Positions 36,644 to 44,923 of a DNA stretch of 64,000 bases are shown piece by piece (position 1 is the first letter of the stretch; every line of letters starts with the position of its first letter). The position numbers and the translations under genes were made by a program. Origin of the DNA: Naasia sp. SYSU D00057 (GTDB lineage: Bacteria; Actinomycetota; Actinomycetes; Actinomycetales; Microbacteriaceae); assembly GCF_017916505.1 (NCBI RefSeq), contig NZ_JAFMSZ010000004.1, positions 1-64,000 of the forward strand, written 5' to 3'. The notes under the pieces are model-generated. The model made no database searches. It was not told the origin of the DNA and saw nothing but the letters and a program-made list of their open reading frames with translations.

Positions 36644-37732
36644 TCATTCCCGCCGAGCGGGGGCGGCAGGCGGCTTCTCGGGCTTCTCGCGGAGGAAGAG
36701 CCGGTCGACCTGGGGCTCGATGAGCGGCCGGAAGAACCTTCCGATCACGGGCGAGGAGAGCAGGAGGGTGATCGCGGCGGCGAGCACGAGCGCGAGGATC
36801 AGGCCGGGCACGGTCGCGTAGTCGGCGAGCGTCCCGGTCTCGCGGAGCGGGTACAGCAGGAACGTGTGCAGCAGGTAGACGTACAGCGTCGCGGTGCCGA
36901 GGGGGGTGAACCACGTCTGGCGGCGGGGGATGAGCGCGAGGACCGCGAGGCAGAGCAGTGCGGACAGGGCGATCACGCCGAGGCGGACGAGTCCCGCCCA
37001 CCACTCGGTGTAGCCGAAGCGCTGGTAGGCCTCGTTGGCGAAGAAGAAGTCCTTGACCGTCTCCTCGCGCCAGAGGGGCAGGCCGGCGACGATCACGATC
37101 GCAACGGCGACGAGGAGCAGCGCCGCGCCCGCCCGCACGAGGGTCACGGTCCGCCGCGACGCCTCCTGCCACCGCTCGCCGGCGCGCTGCTGGCGCAGCT
37201 GCCAGCCGAGCACGAAGAACGGCAGCAGCTGGACGGTCCTGGACAGGGCCAGCGTGTTGTCGAGCTCCTCGGTGTAGCCGGCCGCGACGGCGGCGACGGT
37301 CGACCAGAGGAGCGGGAAGCGCAGGATGGCGATCACCGGCAGCACGAGGCGCCACAGGATGAGGGCAAGGAGGAACCACAGGGTCCACGAGGCGTTGACG
37401 AAGTTGACGGTGTCGTTGCCCTCGACGATCCACTGCACGACCGACCAGATCGTCTCGAAGATCAGGTAGGGGATGAGCAGGTCCGAGATGAGGCGCTTGA
37501 GGTCCTTCGTCTCGAGCCGCGCCTTCGCGAAGTGCCCGCTGACGAGCACGAACAGCGGGATGTGGAACGAGTAGATGAAGAGGTAGACGGCGAGGGCCTC
37601 GTCGAGGCTCCCGGCCATCCGCTGCACGGCGTGGCCGGCGACGACGAGGTAGATGGCGGCGAACCGGGCGTTGTCCCAGAGCGGGACGCGCACCCGCTGC
37701 GGGGCGGACCCCGGGGCGCCGGCGGTGCTCAC
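36644..37732 (-). CDS. Acyltransferase family 3 membrane protein
   Basis: The 362-residue protein has about ten transmembrane segments. It opens with LWDNARFAAIYLVVAGHAVQRM, whose histidine is the conserved one of the family. It also has YSFHIPLFVLVSGHFAKAR and ends in a proline-rich charged tail. Relatives O-acetylate sugars or other surface molecules (fucose 4-O-acetylase-like proteins). The substrate is unknown. TAGGCT lies six bases before the GTG start. Confidence 0.85.
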   Translation of the reverse strand: MSTAGAPGSAPQRVRVPLWDNARFAAIYLVVAGHAVQRMAGSLDEALAVYLFIYSFHIPLFVLVSGHFAKARLETKDLKRLISDLLIPYLIFETIWSVVQWIVEGNDTVNFVNASWTLWFLLALILWRLVLPVIAILRFPLLWSTVAAVAAGYTEELDNTLALSRTVQLLPFFVLGWQLRQQRAGERWQEASRRTVTLVRAGAALLLVAVAIVIVAGLPLWREETVKDFFFANEAYQRFGYTEWWAGLVRLGVIALSALLCLAVLALIPRRQTWFTPLGTATLYVYLLHTFLLYPLRETGTLADYATVPGLILALVLAAAITLLLSSPVIGRFFRPLIEPQVDRLFLREKPEKPPAAPARRE

Positions 37733-37738
37733 CCGCCC

Positions 37739-37744
37739 AGCCTA
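37739..37744 (-). promoter_or_regulatory. Candidate -10 (TAGGCT) of the acyltransferase gene
   Basis: TAGGCT on the minus strand ends six bases before the GTG at 37732, the repeated leaderless layout of this window. A TAGCGT at 37757 on the plus strand may serve the divergent SDR gene. Confidence 0.4.
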
Positions 37745-37813
37745 GGGCGGGCCCGCTAGCGTGGAGCGGCAACGCACGGTCGCGGGCGCTGCGCCCGCAC
37801 GGAAGGGAGTCGC

Positions 37814-38587
37814 GTGTCGGGCAAGCGAGCGGTCGTCACGGGAGCGAGCACGGGGATCGGCTGGGCCACGGTCGCCCTGCTGCGCGAGCACGGGTGGGAG
37901 GTGACCGGCGTCGCCCGGCGCGAGGACCGCCTCTCCGCGCTCGCCGAGGCCACCGGCGCCGACGTGGTCGCCGCCGATCTCACGGACGCCGCGGACGTCG
38001 AGCGGCTCCGCGCGCACCTCGAGGGTCTCGGGCGGCTCGACGCGCTCGTCAACAACGCGGGCGGCGCCCGCGGCATGGACCGCGTCGAGGACGGCGACCC
38101 GGACGACTGGCGGTGGATGTTCGAGGCGAACGTCCTCGCCGTCCAGCGGATCACCGCCGCGCTGCTGCCGCTGCTGCGCTCGACCGCGGCCGAGGCGGGC
38201 AGCGCCGACATCGTCAACGTGACGTCGGTCGCCGCGGCGGAGGTCTACGAGGGCGGCGCCGGCTACAACGCGGCGAAGGCGGGCGAGGCGGCCCTGTCGA
38301 AGGTGCTGCGCCTCGAGCTCGCGGGGGAGCCGCTGCGCGTCATCGAGATCGCCCCGGGGATGGTCAAGACGGAGGAGTTCTCCCTGCGGCGCTTCGGCGG
38401 CGACCAGGAGCGGGCCGACCGGGTGTACGCGGGCGTCGCCGATCCGCTGTCCGCCGAGGACGTGGCCGGCGTGATCGCGTACGCGATCGAGCTGCCCGGT
38501 CACGTGAACCTCGACCACATCACGATCCGTCCGGTCGCGCAGGCGGCCCGGGACAAGGTGGTCCGCGGGCCGCTCGCGCCGCGCTGA
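37814..38587 (+). CDS. Short-chain dehydrogenase/reductase, YdfG-like
   Basis: The 257-residue Rossmann protein has TGASTGIGWAT, the cofactor-binding GVARREDRL suggesting NADP, NNAGGARGMDRV, catalytic Ser in VTSVAAAEVY, and YNAAKAG with the Tyr and Lys. The run KTEEFSLRRFGGD is typical of YdfG-type 3-hydroxy-acid dehydrogenases such as serine dehydrogenases. The GTG follows GGAAGGGAG. Confidence 0.87.
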   Translation: MSGKRAVVTGASTGIGWATVALLREHGWEVTGVARREDRLSALAEATGADVVAADLTDAADVERLRAHLEGLGRLDALVNNAGGARGMDRVEDGDPDDWRWMFEANVLAVQRITAALLPLLRSTAAEAGSADIVNVTSVAAAEVYEGGAGYNAAKAGEAALSKVLRLELAGEPLRVIEIAPGMVKTEEFSLRRFGGDQERADRVYAGVADPLSAEDVAGVIAYAIELPGHVNLDHITIRPVAQAARDKVVRGPLAPR

Positions 38588-38610
38588 CCTGGAGCCGGCG
38601 GCGCCGCCCC

Positions 38611-39300
38611 TCAGCCGGCGAGGGCGAGCGCCAGCCCGCCGGCGAGCACCGCGGCGCCCGCGACCGCGAGTCCGGCCTCGGTGAGCGCGAGGTTCGTCCG
38701 CACGCCGCGCACGGCGAGCATGTTGACCGCGGAGTGCACCGGGATGGTCAGCACGACGAGCCAGGGTGCGGCGAACAGCGCGAGCGTGAAGCCGAGGTGG
38801 AGGGCGATCGCGCTCACCCGCTCGAGGAAGCCCCAGGCCGGGTGATGCGGCGTCATCATGCCCTGCGCGGCGAGCAGCTCGCGGGCCTCCCGCGACTTCT
38901 CGTCGTCGCGGTTCACGAGGCCGGCGATCACGAAGGTGTTGACGGCCACGAGCAGCACCTCGATCGCCGCCCAGCCGAAGCCGGCCCAGAGCGCGTCGGG
39001 CACGGAGCCAATCAGCAGGAGCACGAGGAGCACGCGGACGAGCTCCTCCGCCGGGCCGGAGAACCAGCCGACGACCGCCGCTGCGCGGTCCCGCGGCAGC
39101 CGGCGTGCGGCGAGGAGCGCGACCGGCTGCCGGAGCATCAGCGCGAGCAGCCAGCCGCCGGCGCCGGCGAGCAGGGGCAGCGCCGGGGGCGCGCCGACGA
39201 CGACGAGCAGGACGACAGCGGCGAGAACCGCGGCGGGCAGCACGGCCACAGCATTGAGGCGGAGGCGCGGGGCGAGGCGGGCGTCGACGGTGTCGGTCAT
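38611..39300 (-). CDS. Membrane protein resembling YhfC/CAAX-type glutamic intramembrane proteases
   Basis: The 229-residue protein has about seven hydrophobic segments. Conserved polar residues sit inside them: GPAEELVRVLLV (an EExxR-type motif), GFGWAAIEVLLV about 25 residues on, and ALHLGFTL with a later PVHSAVN. This spacing is like the glutamate and histidine set of YhfC/CPBP-type membrane proteases. Assignment is tentative. The gene shares ATGA with an ArsR-like regulator upstream, so they are a regulator-protease pair. Confidence 0.6.
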   Translation of the reverse strand: MTDTVDARLAPRLRLNAVAVLPAAVLAAVVLLVVVGAPPALPLLAGAGGWLLALMLRQPVALLAARRLPRDRAAAVVGWFSGPAEELVRVLLVLLLIGSVPDALWAGFGWAAIEVLLVAVNTFVIAGLVNRDDEKSREARELLAAQGMMTPHHPAWGFLERVSAIALHLGFTLALFAAPWLVVLTIPVHSAVNMLAVRGVRTNLALTEAGLAVAGAAVLAGGLALALAG

Positions 39301-39842
39301 TCGGGGGCTCCGGAAGAGTCGATGGTGGGCAGGGTGACGGTGGCGAGGAGGCGGGGCGTCCGCCCGGGCTCCGGCGGGCGGTCGCTCCAGCGGGCGATGA
39401 CCTCCCGCAGCTCGGCGAGGAACTCGGGGAGCTCCTCGTCGGAGAGGCGGAGCACGTGCTCGCGGAAGCCGACGCCGTCCGCGGCGAGGTCGACCTCGCC
39501 CTTCTCCAGGTAGCGCCCGTACTCGCCGAGGAGACCGGCGAGGAAGGTGCCGAAGTGGCGGAAGAGGTCGTCCCGGCTCGCGCCCGCGACCTCGTCGGCG
39601 GAGACGACGGCGGACCCGGTGAGGGCGAACGTGCGCTCGAGGGTGCCGCGCACGGCGCGCTCCTCGACGGCGGCGACGAGGCCGGCGGCCGCGAGGACGC
39701 CGAGGTGGCGGTAGAGGGTGGCCTGGGGGATGTCCGGCAGGGCGCGGGCGAGCTTCTTCGCGGTGCCCGGCCCCGCGGCGAGAGCGCGCAGGATGGCGAG
39801 GCGCTGCGGGTGCAGGATGGCGTCCGCCCTGGTCGTTCTCAT
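39297..39842 (-). CDS. ArsR-like helix-turn-helix regulator
   Basis: The protein has a winged helix at residues about 8-75 (HPQRLAILRALAAGPGTAKKL then PQATLYRHLGVLAAAGLV) and a helical acidic C-terminal half of about 100 residues. I take the second ATG (181 residues). The ATG four codons earlier overlaps GATAAT, a good -10 that would place the transcript start just before the chosen ATG. It is translationally coupled to the membrane protease candidate and probably represses that operon. The region ahead also serves the divergent PRTase gene. Confidence 0.78.
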   Translation of the reverse strand: MRTTRADAILHPQRLAILRALAAGPGTAKKLARALPDIPQATLYRHLGVLAAAGLVAAVEERAVRGTLERTFALTGSAVVSADEVAGASRDDLFRHFGTFLAGLLGEYGRYLEKGEVDLAADGVGFREHVLRLSDEELPEFLAELREVIARWSDRPPEPGRTPRLLATVTLPTIDSSGAPE

Positions 39843-39882
39843 GGTTGAGAACATTATCAGAAGTGAGAAGAAAAGGAGCCGC

Positions 39883-39888
39883 TAACGT
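39883..39888 (+). promoter_or_regulatory. Candidate -10 (TAACGT) of the PRTase gene
   Basis: TAACGT ends six bases before the ATG at 39895. A GGAG precedes the hexamer and so cannot serve as a ribosome-binding site if the transcript starts at the ATG. Confidence 0.4.
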
Positions 39889-39894
39889 AGCCGC

Positions 39895-40416
39895 ATGTCG
39901 ATCGAGGGTGCAGAAGCGGGAACGGCGGTCGACGAGGTGCGGCCCGCGCGCGAGGTGCTCGGCTGGCTCGAGTTCGGGGACGCGTCCCGGCAGCTCGCCC
40001 ACTCGGTGGCGGAGTCCGGCTTCTCCCCGGAGATCGTCGTCGCCATCGCGCGCGGCGGGCTCCTGCTAGCCGGGTCGATCGCCTACGCGCTCGGCGTGAA
40101 GAGCTGCGGCAGCCTCAACGTCGAGTTCTACACCGGCGTCGACGAGCGCCTCGCGAAGCCGGAGATCCTGCCCCCGCTCCTCGACGGCGCCTCGCTCGCC
40201 GGCCGGCGCGTGCTGCTCGTCGATGACGTGTCCGACTCCGGCCGCACCCTCGCGCTCGCCGTCGAGCTGCTCCAGGGCCTCGACGCCGACGTCCGCAGCG
40301 TCACCCTCTACACGAAGCCGCGCACGATCCTCGTGCCCGACTACACCTGGCGCACCACCGACCGCTGGATCGTCTTCCCCTGGTCCGCCCTTCCCCCGGT
40401 CACCGAGAGCGCGTAG
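39895..40416 (+). CDS. Phosphoribosyltransferase family protein
   Basis: The 173-residue type I PRTase-fold protein has the PRPP-binding motif VLLVDDVSDSGRTLALA near residue 105 and EIVVAIARGGLLLAG near residue 46. C-terminal TYTKPRTILVPDYTWR-like residues (VTLYTKPRTILVPDYTW) and an aromatic end fit a xanthine/hypoxanthine-type PRTase. The base substrate is not certain. Confidence 0.82.
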   Translation: MSIEGAEAGTAVDEVRPAREVLGWLEFGDASRQLAHSVAESGFSPEIVVAIARGGLLLAGSIAYALGVKSCGSLNVEFYTGVDERLAKPEILPPLLDGASLAGRRVLLVDDVSDSGRTLALAVELLQGLDADVRSVTLYTKPRTILVPDYTWRTTDRWIVFPWSALPPVTESA

Positions 40417-40427
40417 CCCGGTCCGGC

Positions 40428-40433
40428 TAGCCT
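40428..40433 (+). promoter_or_regulatory. Candidate -10 (TAGCCT) of the S51-like peptidase gene
   Basis: TAGCCT ends six bases before the GTG at 40440, with no ribosome-binding site between them. Confidence 0.4.
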
Positions 40434-40439
40434 GGACCG

Positions 40440-41168
40440 GTGAGCGTGCACCTGGTCGGCGGAGGATGGCCCGAGAACGGCGGGGGAGCGGCCTTCCGGG
40501 CCTTCGTCGAGGAGGCCGCCGCCCGGGCACGGGAAGCCGGGGTGCTCGGCGGTCCGCGGATCGCCGTCGTCGTCGTGCGCGACGGCGACCAGCTGGAGCA
40601 CAGCGCGGCGCTGGTGGCGGAGGCCGCGCACGCGGGACCGATCGATGAGCGCGTCATCGCGCTCGCCGAGGGCGAGACCGCGGCTCCCGGGGTCCTCGCC
40701 GACTCGGACGGCATCCTCGTCGGCGGCGGGCTGACCCCCGCCTATCTGCAGAGCCTCGCCCCGCTCTTCGACGAGATCCGGGAGCGCGTCAGCGAGGGGG
40801 TGCCCTACCTCGGCTTCTCCGCGGGAGCGATGATCGCACCGGAGAGGGCGCTCGTCGGCGGCTGGCGGATCGGCGGCATCCCGGTCAGCCCCGAGGAGGC
40901 GGGTGAGGAGCTCGACGAGGTGACGATCGTCAACGGCATCGGGCTCCTCGACGTGACGGTCGAGGTGCACACCGCGCAGTGGGGGACGCTGTCCCGGCTC
41001 GTCGCGGCCACCGCGGCCGGGCTGACCGACGGAGGCGTGGCGATCGACGAGTCGACCGCCCTCATCGTCGGCGCGTCCGGCCTGAGTGTCGCCGGCTCCG
41101 GCAACGTCTGGCGCGTCGCCCCCGCCGAGCGGGGCGTCGTCGTCGACGTCCTCGCTTCCGCCGACTGA
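40440..41168 (+). CDS. Type 1 glutamine amidotransferase-like / peptidase S51 family protein
   Basis: The 242-residue protein begins VHLVGGGWPENGGGAAFRAF. It has a DGILVGGGLTPAYLQ segment and a nucleophile elbow YLGFSAGAMIAPE with Ser in place of the Cys of amidotransferases, as in dipeptidase E and cyanophycinase-like S51 enzymes. A likely acidic/His partner lies in DVTVEVHTAQWG. It probably hydrolyses a small peptide; substrate unknown. Lies 23 bases after the PRTase gene. Confidence 0.75.
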   Translation: MSVHLVGGGWPENGGGAAFRAFVEEAAARAREAGVLGGPRIAVVVVRDGDQLEHSAALVAEAAHAGPIDERVIALAEGETAAPGVLADSDGILVGGGLTPAYLQSLAPLFDEIRERVSEGVPYLGFSAGAMIAPERALVGGWRIGGIPVSPEEAGEELDEVTIVNGIGLLDVTVEVHTAQWGTLSRLVAATAAGLTDGGVAIDESTALIVGASGLSVAGSGNVWRVAPAERGVVVDVLASAD

Positions 41169-41186
41169 CCGGCTTCTCCGCGGACT

Positions 41187-41885
41187 GTGCGCAGGACCCT
41201 CGCCGAGCTGGCGGCCGACGGCGACCTCGACCCCGGCTGGGCGGAGGCGCTCGCCCCCGCCCAGGATCGGCTCACCGCGCTCGGCGATTTCCTCCGCGCC
41301 GAGCACGCCGCCGGCCGCCCCTCGCTGCCCGCGGGCTCCGACGTGCTGCGCGCCTTCCGGACCCCGCTCGACGAGGTGCGCGTGCTCGTCGTGGGGCAGG
41401 ACCCCTATCCGACGCCGGGCCACCCGATCGGGCTCGCGTTCGCGGTCGACCGGCACGTCCGGCCGGTCCCGCGCAGCCTCGCGAACATCTACCGGGAGCT
41501 GCGGGACGACCTCGGCATCCCGCCCGCCGAGCACGGCGACCTGTCGGCCTGGACCCGCTCCGGTGTCCTGCTGCTCAATCGCGTGCTCACCGTCCGGCCG
41601 GGTGCGCCCGGCTCGCACCGCGGCAGGGGCTGGGAGGCGGTCACCGAGCTCGCGATCACCCGGCTCGTCGAGCGCGGCGGCCCCCTCGTCGCCGTGCTCT
41701 GGGGCCGGCACGCGCAGACCCTGCAGCCGCTGCTCGGCGACGTGCCGGTGATCGCGTCCGCGCATCCGAGCCCGCTGTCGGCCTCGAGCGGCTTCTTCGG
41801 CTCGCGGCCGTTCAGCCGCGTCGACGCGGCGCTCGCCGCCCAGGGCGCTGCGCCCGTCGACTGGCGGGTGGACCGCGCCGAGTAG
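41187..41885 (+). CDS. ung: Uracil-DNA glycosylase
   Basis: The 232-residue family 1 enzyme removes uracil from DNA. The water-activating motif is [20 protein letters not shown], the middle [12 protein letters not shown], and the DNA-intercalating loop [20 protein letters not shown], all canonical. The start is a GTG 18 bases after the preceding stop. Confidence 0.94.
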   Translation: MRRTLAELAADGDLDPGWAEALAPAQDRLTALGDFLRAEHAAGRPSLPAGSDVLRAFRTPLDEVRVLVVGQDPYPTPGHPIGLAFAVDRHVRPVPRSLANIYRELRDDLGIPPAEHGDLSAWTRSGVLLLNRVLTVRPGAPGSHRGRGWEAVTELAITRLVERGGPLVAVLWGRHAQTLQPLLGDVPVIASAHPSPLSASSGFFGSRPFSRVDAALAAQGAAPVDWRVDRAE

Positions 41886-41913
41886 GTTGGTGCGGACCGG
41901 AACGGAGGATCAG

Positions 41914-42492
41914 GTGCTCGAAGAGGAATACGAGCAGCGGCGCGTGCTGCCGCGGCACCTGCGCAAGCAGCCCGAGCCGGAGGCCCCGTTCTCGTTCGAG
42001 ATCCGGGCGGCCACCCCGCGCGACCTGCCCGACGTCCGTGAGATCTACAACTACTACGTGACCAACAGCGTCGTCACCTTCGACGAGGACGCGATGTCGC
42101 TCCGGGAGTGGCGGTCGAAGTTCGCCTACCTCGCGAAGCTCGGGATGCCCTTCCTCGTCGCCGTCTCGCCGAGCCAGCAGGTGCTCGGCTACGCCCTCGT
42201 GAGCCCCTGGAAGCAGAAGCGCGCCTACCGCTACACGGTCGAGAGCTCCATCTACCTGCGGCCGGCCGCGACCGGCAAGGGTCTCGGCCGCGCCCTGCTC
42301 GCCGCGCTCATCGAGCGGTCGCGGGAGGCGGGGCTCAAGGAGATGCTCGCCGTCGTCGCCGACAAGGGCGCGGAGGGCTCCCTCCGGCTGCACGAGGCGT
42401 TCGGCTTCACCGAGATCGGCCGGATGGGCCGCGTCGGGTTCAAGTTCGACCGGTGGCTCGGCACGGTGCTGCTGCAGAAGAGCCTCAAGTAG
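41914..42492 (+). CDS. GNAT-family N-acetyltransferase (phosphinothricin-acetyltransferase-like)
   Basis: I take the GTG preceded by GGAGG, giving 192 residues; an earlier TTG at 41887 is possible. The protein has an acidic/basic N-tail, then IRAATPRDLPDVREIYNYYV and DEDAMSLREW like the PAT group, and the acetyl-CoA loop RPAATGKGLGRALLAAL. VVADKGAEGSLRLHEAFGF is typical. Substrates in the group include phosphinothricin and methionine sulfoximine. Confidence 0.85.
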   Translation: MLEEEYEQRRVLPRHLRKQPEPEAPFSFEIRAATPRDLPDVREIYNYYVTNSVVTFDEDAMSLREWRSKFAYLAKLGMPFLVAVSPSQQVLGYALVSPWKQKRAYRYTVESSIYLRPAATGKGLGRALLAALIERSREAGLKEMLAVVADKGAEGSLRLHEAFGFTEIGRMGRVGFKFDRWLGTVLLQKSLK

Positions 42493-43920
42493 GTGTTCGA
42501 GCTCCACCACCTCAGCGCCCAGGACCAGTGGGACTGGCTGCAGCGGGGCGACGTCTCGCCCGTCGAGCTCGCCGAGCACTACCTGCGCCGCATCGAGCGG
42601 CTCAACCCCGAGCTCGGCGCCCTCTCCCGGGTCGACGCCGACGCCGCGCTGCAGCGCGCCCGGGAGGTGGCGGCACTGCCGCACTCGGTCGAGCTGTGGG
42701 GGCTCCCGTTCGCCGAGAAGGAGCTCTCCCGCCGCGCCGGGCACCCGGCCACGGGCGGCTCACGCTTCTTCGCCGGCACCCTCGCGGAGGAGACCGACGC
42801 GATCGTCCGCGTGCTCGACGCGGCGGGAGCCGTGAGCCTCGGGGCCACCACCGCGCCCGAGTTCGGCTTCCCCTCCTACACCGAGCCGATCGGCCGCCCA
42901 CCCGCCCGCAACCCGTACGACGTGCGGCTCGGCGCCGGCGGGTCGAGCGGCGGAGCGGCGGTCGCGGTGGCCGCCGGGCTCCTGCCCTTCGCTCCGGGCA
43001 GCGACGGCGGGGGATCCGTCCGCATCCCCGCCGCCGCCACCGGACTCGTCGGGATCAAGCCCTCGCGCGGCCTGGTGCCCGCGGCGGCCGTCGCCGACAG
43101 CCTCGCCGGGCTCGTCGTGCCCGGCCCCCTCGCCCGGTCCGTCCCCGACGCCGCGATGCTCCTCGACGCGATGACCGCCCGCCGCGGCGAGGCGGTCGAG
43201 TACCCGATGACGCTGCGGGCGCCCGACCCCGGGCGGCTGCTCGGGGTCGCGGTGCGCGGCGAGGGACGCTTCGCGATCGGGCGCACCCTGCAGAGCCCGT
43301 GGGACGACGCCCACGAGATCGTCGTCTCGCCCGAGGCGAGGGACGCGCTCCGGCTCGCGGAGGAGGCGCTCACCGAGCTGGGTCACGGCATCGAGGACGT
43401 GGGCATGCCCGACTCGAGCGACTACCCCGCCGCATTCCGGACGATCTGGCAGGCGGGGGCCGCGACGCTGCCCGTGCCCGACGCCGCGCTCGACGAGGTG
43501 GAGCCGCTCTCGGCGTGGCTCATCCGCGCCGGGCGCGCCCTCACCGCCGCCGACCTCGCCGGCGCCCTCGCCGCCCTCGGCCGCTACGAGCGGGCCGTGC
43601 TCGAGCGGCTCTTCCTCCGGCCCCGCCTCGACGCGGTGCTCACACCGGCCACCGCCCTCCCCCCGCGGCCGATCGGCTGGTGGGACCTCGAGGACGGGGC
43701 GCGCAACTTCGAGCAGCAGGTGCAGTACACCCCGTTCACGTCCTTCGTGAACGCGACCGGCCTGCCCGCCATCGTCCTCCCCGTCGCCACCACCGAGGAG
43801 GGGCTGCCGATGGGGGTCCAGCTCATCGGGCGGCCCGGGGGAGAGGCGGTGCTCGTGTCCATCGGCCGTCAGCTGGAGCGCCGCCTCAGCTGGCAGCGCC
43901 GGCACCCGCCGCACTGGTAG
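42493..43920 (+). CDS. Amidase signature family hydrolase
   Basis: The 475-residue protein has the Ser-Ser-Lys triad region: Lys in LPFAEKELSRRAGH, the Gly/Ser-rich LGAGGSSGGAAVAVAAG and the nucleophile in SDGGGSVRIPAAATG. It resembles GatA-like stand-alone amidases. No gatB or gatC is near, so a catabolic or detoxifying role is more likely than tRNA amidation. It starts one base after the GNAT stop. Confidence 0.87.
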   Translation: MFELHHLSAQDQWDWLQRGDVSPVELAEHYLRRIERLNPELGALSRVDADAALQRAREVAALPHSVELWGLPFAEKELSRRAGHPATGGSRFFAGTLAEETDAIVRVLDAAGAVSLGATTAPEFGFPSYTEPIGRPPARNPYDVRLGAGGSSGGAAVAVAAGLLPFAPGSDGGGSVRIPAAATGLVGIKPSRGLVPAAAVADSLAGLVVPGPLARSVPDAAMLLDAMTARRGEAVEYPMTLRAPDPGRLLGVAVRGEGRFAIGRTLQSPWDDAHEIVVSPEARDALRLAEEALTELGHGIEDVGMPDSSDYPAAFRTIWQAGAATLPVPDAALDEVEPLSAWLIRAGRALTAADLAGALAALGRYERAVLERLFLRPRLDAVLTPATALPPRPIGWWDLEDGARNFEQQVQYTPFTSFVNATGLPAIVLPVATTEEGLPMGVQLIGRPGGEAVLVSIGRQLERRLSWQRRHPPHW

Positions 43921-43969
43921 AGGTCACCGGAAGGTGCGGATCTCCTGTTGCACACGGAGGTGCGCGAGG

Positions 43970-43988
43970 TAAGGTTAGGCAATGCTTA
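43970..43988 (+). promoter_or_regulatory. DtxR/IdeR iron-box candidate over the siderophore-protein start
   Basis: TAAGGTTAGGCAATGCTTA matches about 16 of 19 positions of the IdeR consensus, with GGTAAG and CTTACC as outer inverted half-sites. It covers the ATG at 43982, so iron-bound regulator would block both transcription and access to the start. Confidence 0.75.
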
Positions 43989-44923
43989 CCTCGCTCGCCC
44001 CGGCGCGGCCGCGCCCCGCGTATCGGCCGTTCCGGGTCAGCGTCCGCCGCATCGACCGGCTCACCCCCTCGTTCTTCCGCGTCACGTTCGCGGGCCCGGA
44101 CCTCGTCGACTTCGGCACCGCCGGACTCGACCAGCGCGTCAAGCTGCTGCTGCCTCTGCCCGGCCTCGGCTACGACCACCTCGGCGTCGACGACCCGGAA
44201 GTGCTCGAGAGCGGCGACTGGTACGTGCGCTGGCGGGAGCTCCCCGACTCGCACCGCAACCCGCTGCGCACCTACACGGTGCGCGCCGTCCGCCCCGAGC
44301 AGGGCGAGGTCGACGTCGACTTCGCCGCCCACGGCGACATCGGACCCGCATCCGCCTGGGTCCGCCGCGCCGAGGTGGGGGACGAGCTCGTGATCGTCGG
44401 CCCCGACTCCCGCAGCGAGGACCCGACCGTCGGCATCGAGTGGAAGCCGGGCTCGGCGACGAGCCTGCTCCTCGTCGGCGACGAGACCGCGGTGCCCGCC
44501 ATCTCGGCGATCCTCGAGTCGCTGCCCGCCGGCACCCCCGCGACCGCGATCCTCGAGGTGCCGTGCACCGACGACGCGCTGCTGCTCGACGTGCCGGCCT
44601 CGGTCTCGGTGACCTGGCTGTGCCGGGACGGCGCACCTGTCGGGGCCGTCCTCGAGCCCGCCGTCCGCGAGTGGATCGCCGGGCACCTGGCCGCCGCCGC
44701 GCAGGCCGCCGCACGCGAGGAGCTCGCCGACATCGACATCGACTCGTCGGTGCTGTGGGAGACCCCGGTCGAGCCGCCGACCGCCGCGCTCTACGCCTGG
44801 ATGGCGGGCGAGGCGGGCGTCATCAAGGACCTCCGCCGATTCCTCGTGCGCGAGTGCGGCCTCGACCGCCGCCAGGTCGCGTTCATGGGGTACTGGCGGG
44901 AGGGCCGGGCCGAAGCGGCCTGA
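43982..44923 (+). CDS. Siderophore-interacting protein (FAD-dependent ferric reductase)
   Basis: The 313-residue SIP-family protein has FRVTFAGPDLVDFG, the FAD-binding RTYTVRAVRPEQG near residue 98, DFAAHGDIGPASAWV and LLLVGDETAVPAISAI for the nicotinamide. The family reduces ferric siderophores in the cytosol. An iron box at its start supports iron-dependent repression. Its last 41 bases overlap the 3' end of the opposing SDR gene. Confidence 0.92.
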   Translation: MLTSLAPARPRPAYRPFRVSVRRIDRLTPSFFRVTFAGPDLVDFGTAGLDQRVKLLLPLPGLGYDHLGVDDPEVLESGDWYVRWRELPDSHRNPLRTYTVRAVRPEQGEVDVDFAAHGDIGPASAWVRRAEVGDELVIVGPDSRSEDPTVGIEWKPGSATSLLLVGDETAVPAISAILESLPAGTPATAILEVPCTDDALLLDVPASVSVTWLCRDGAPVGAVLEPAVREWIAGHLAAAAQAAAREELADIDIDSSVLWETPVEPPTAALYAWMAGEAGVIKDLRRFLVRECGLDRRQVAFMGYWREGRAEAA

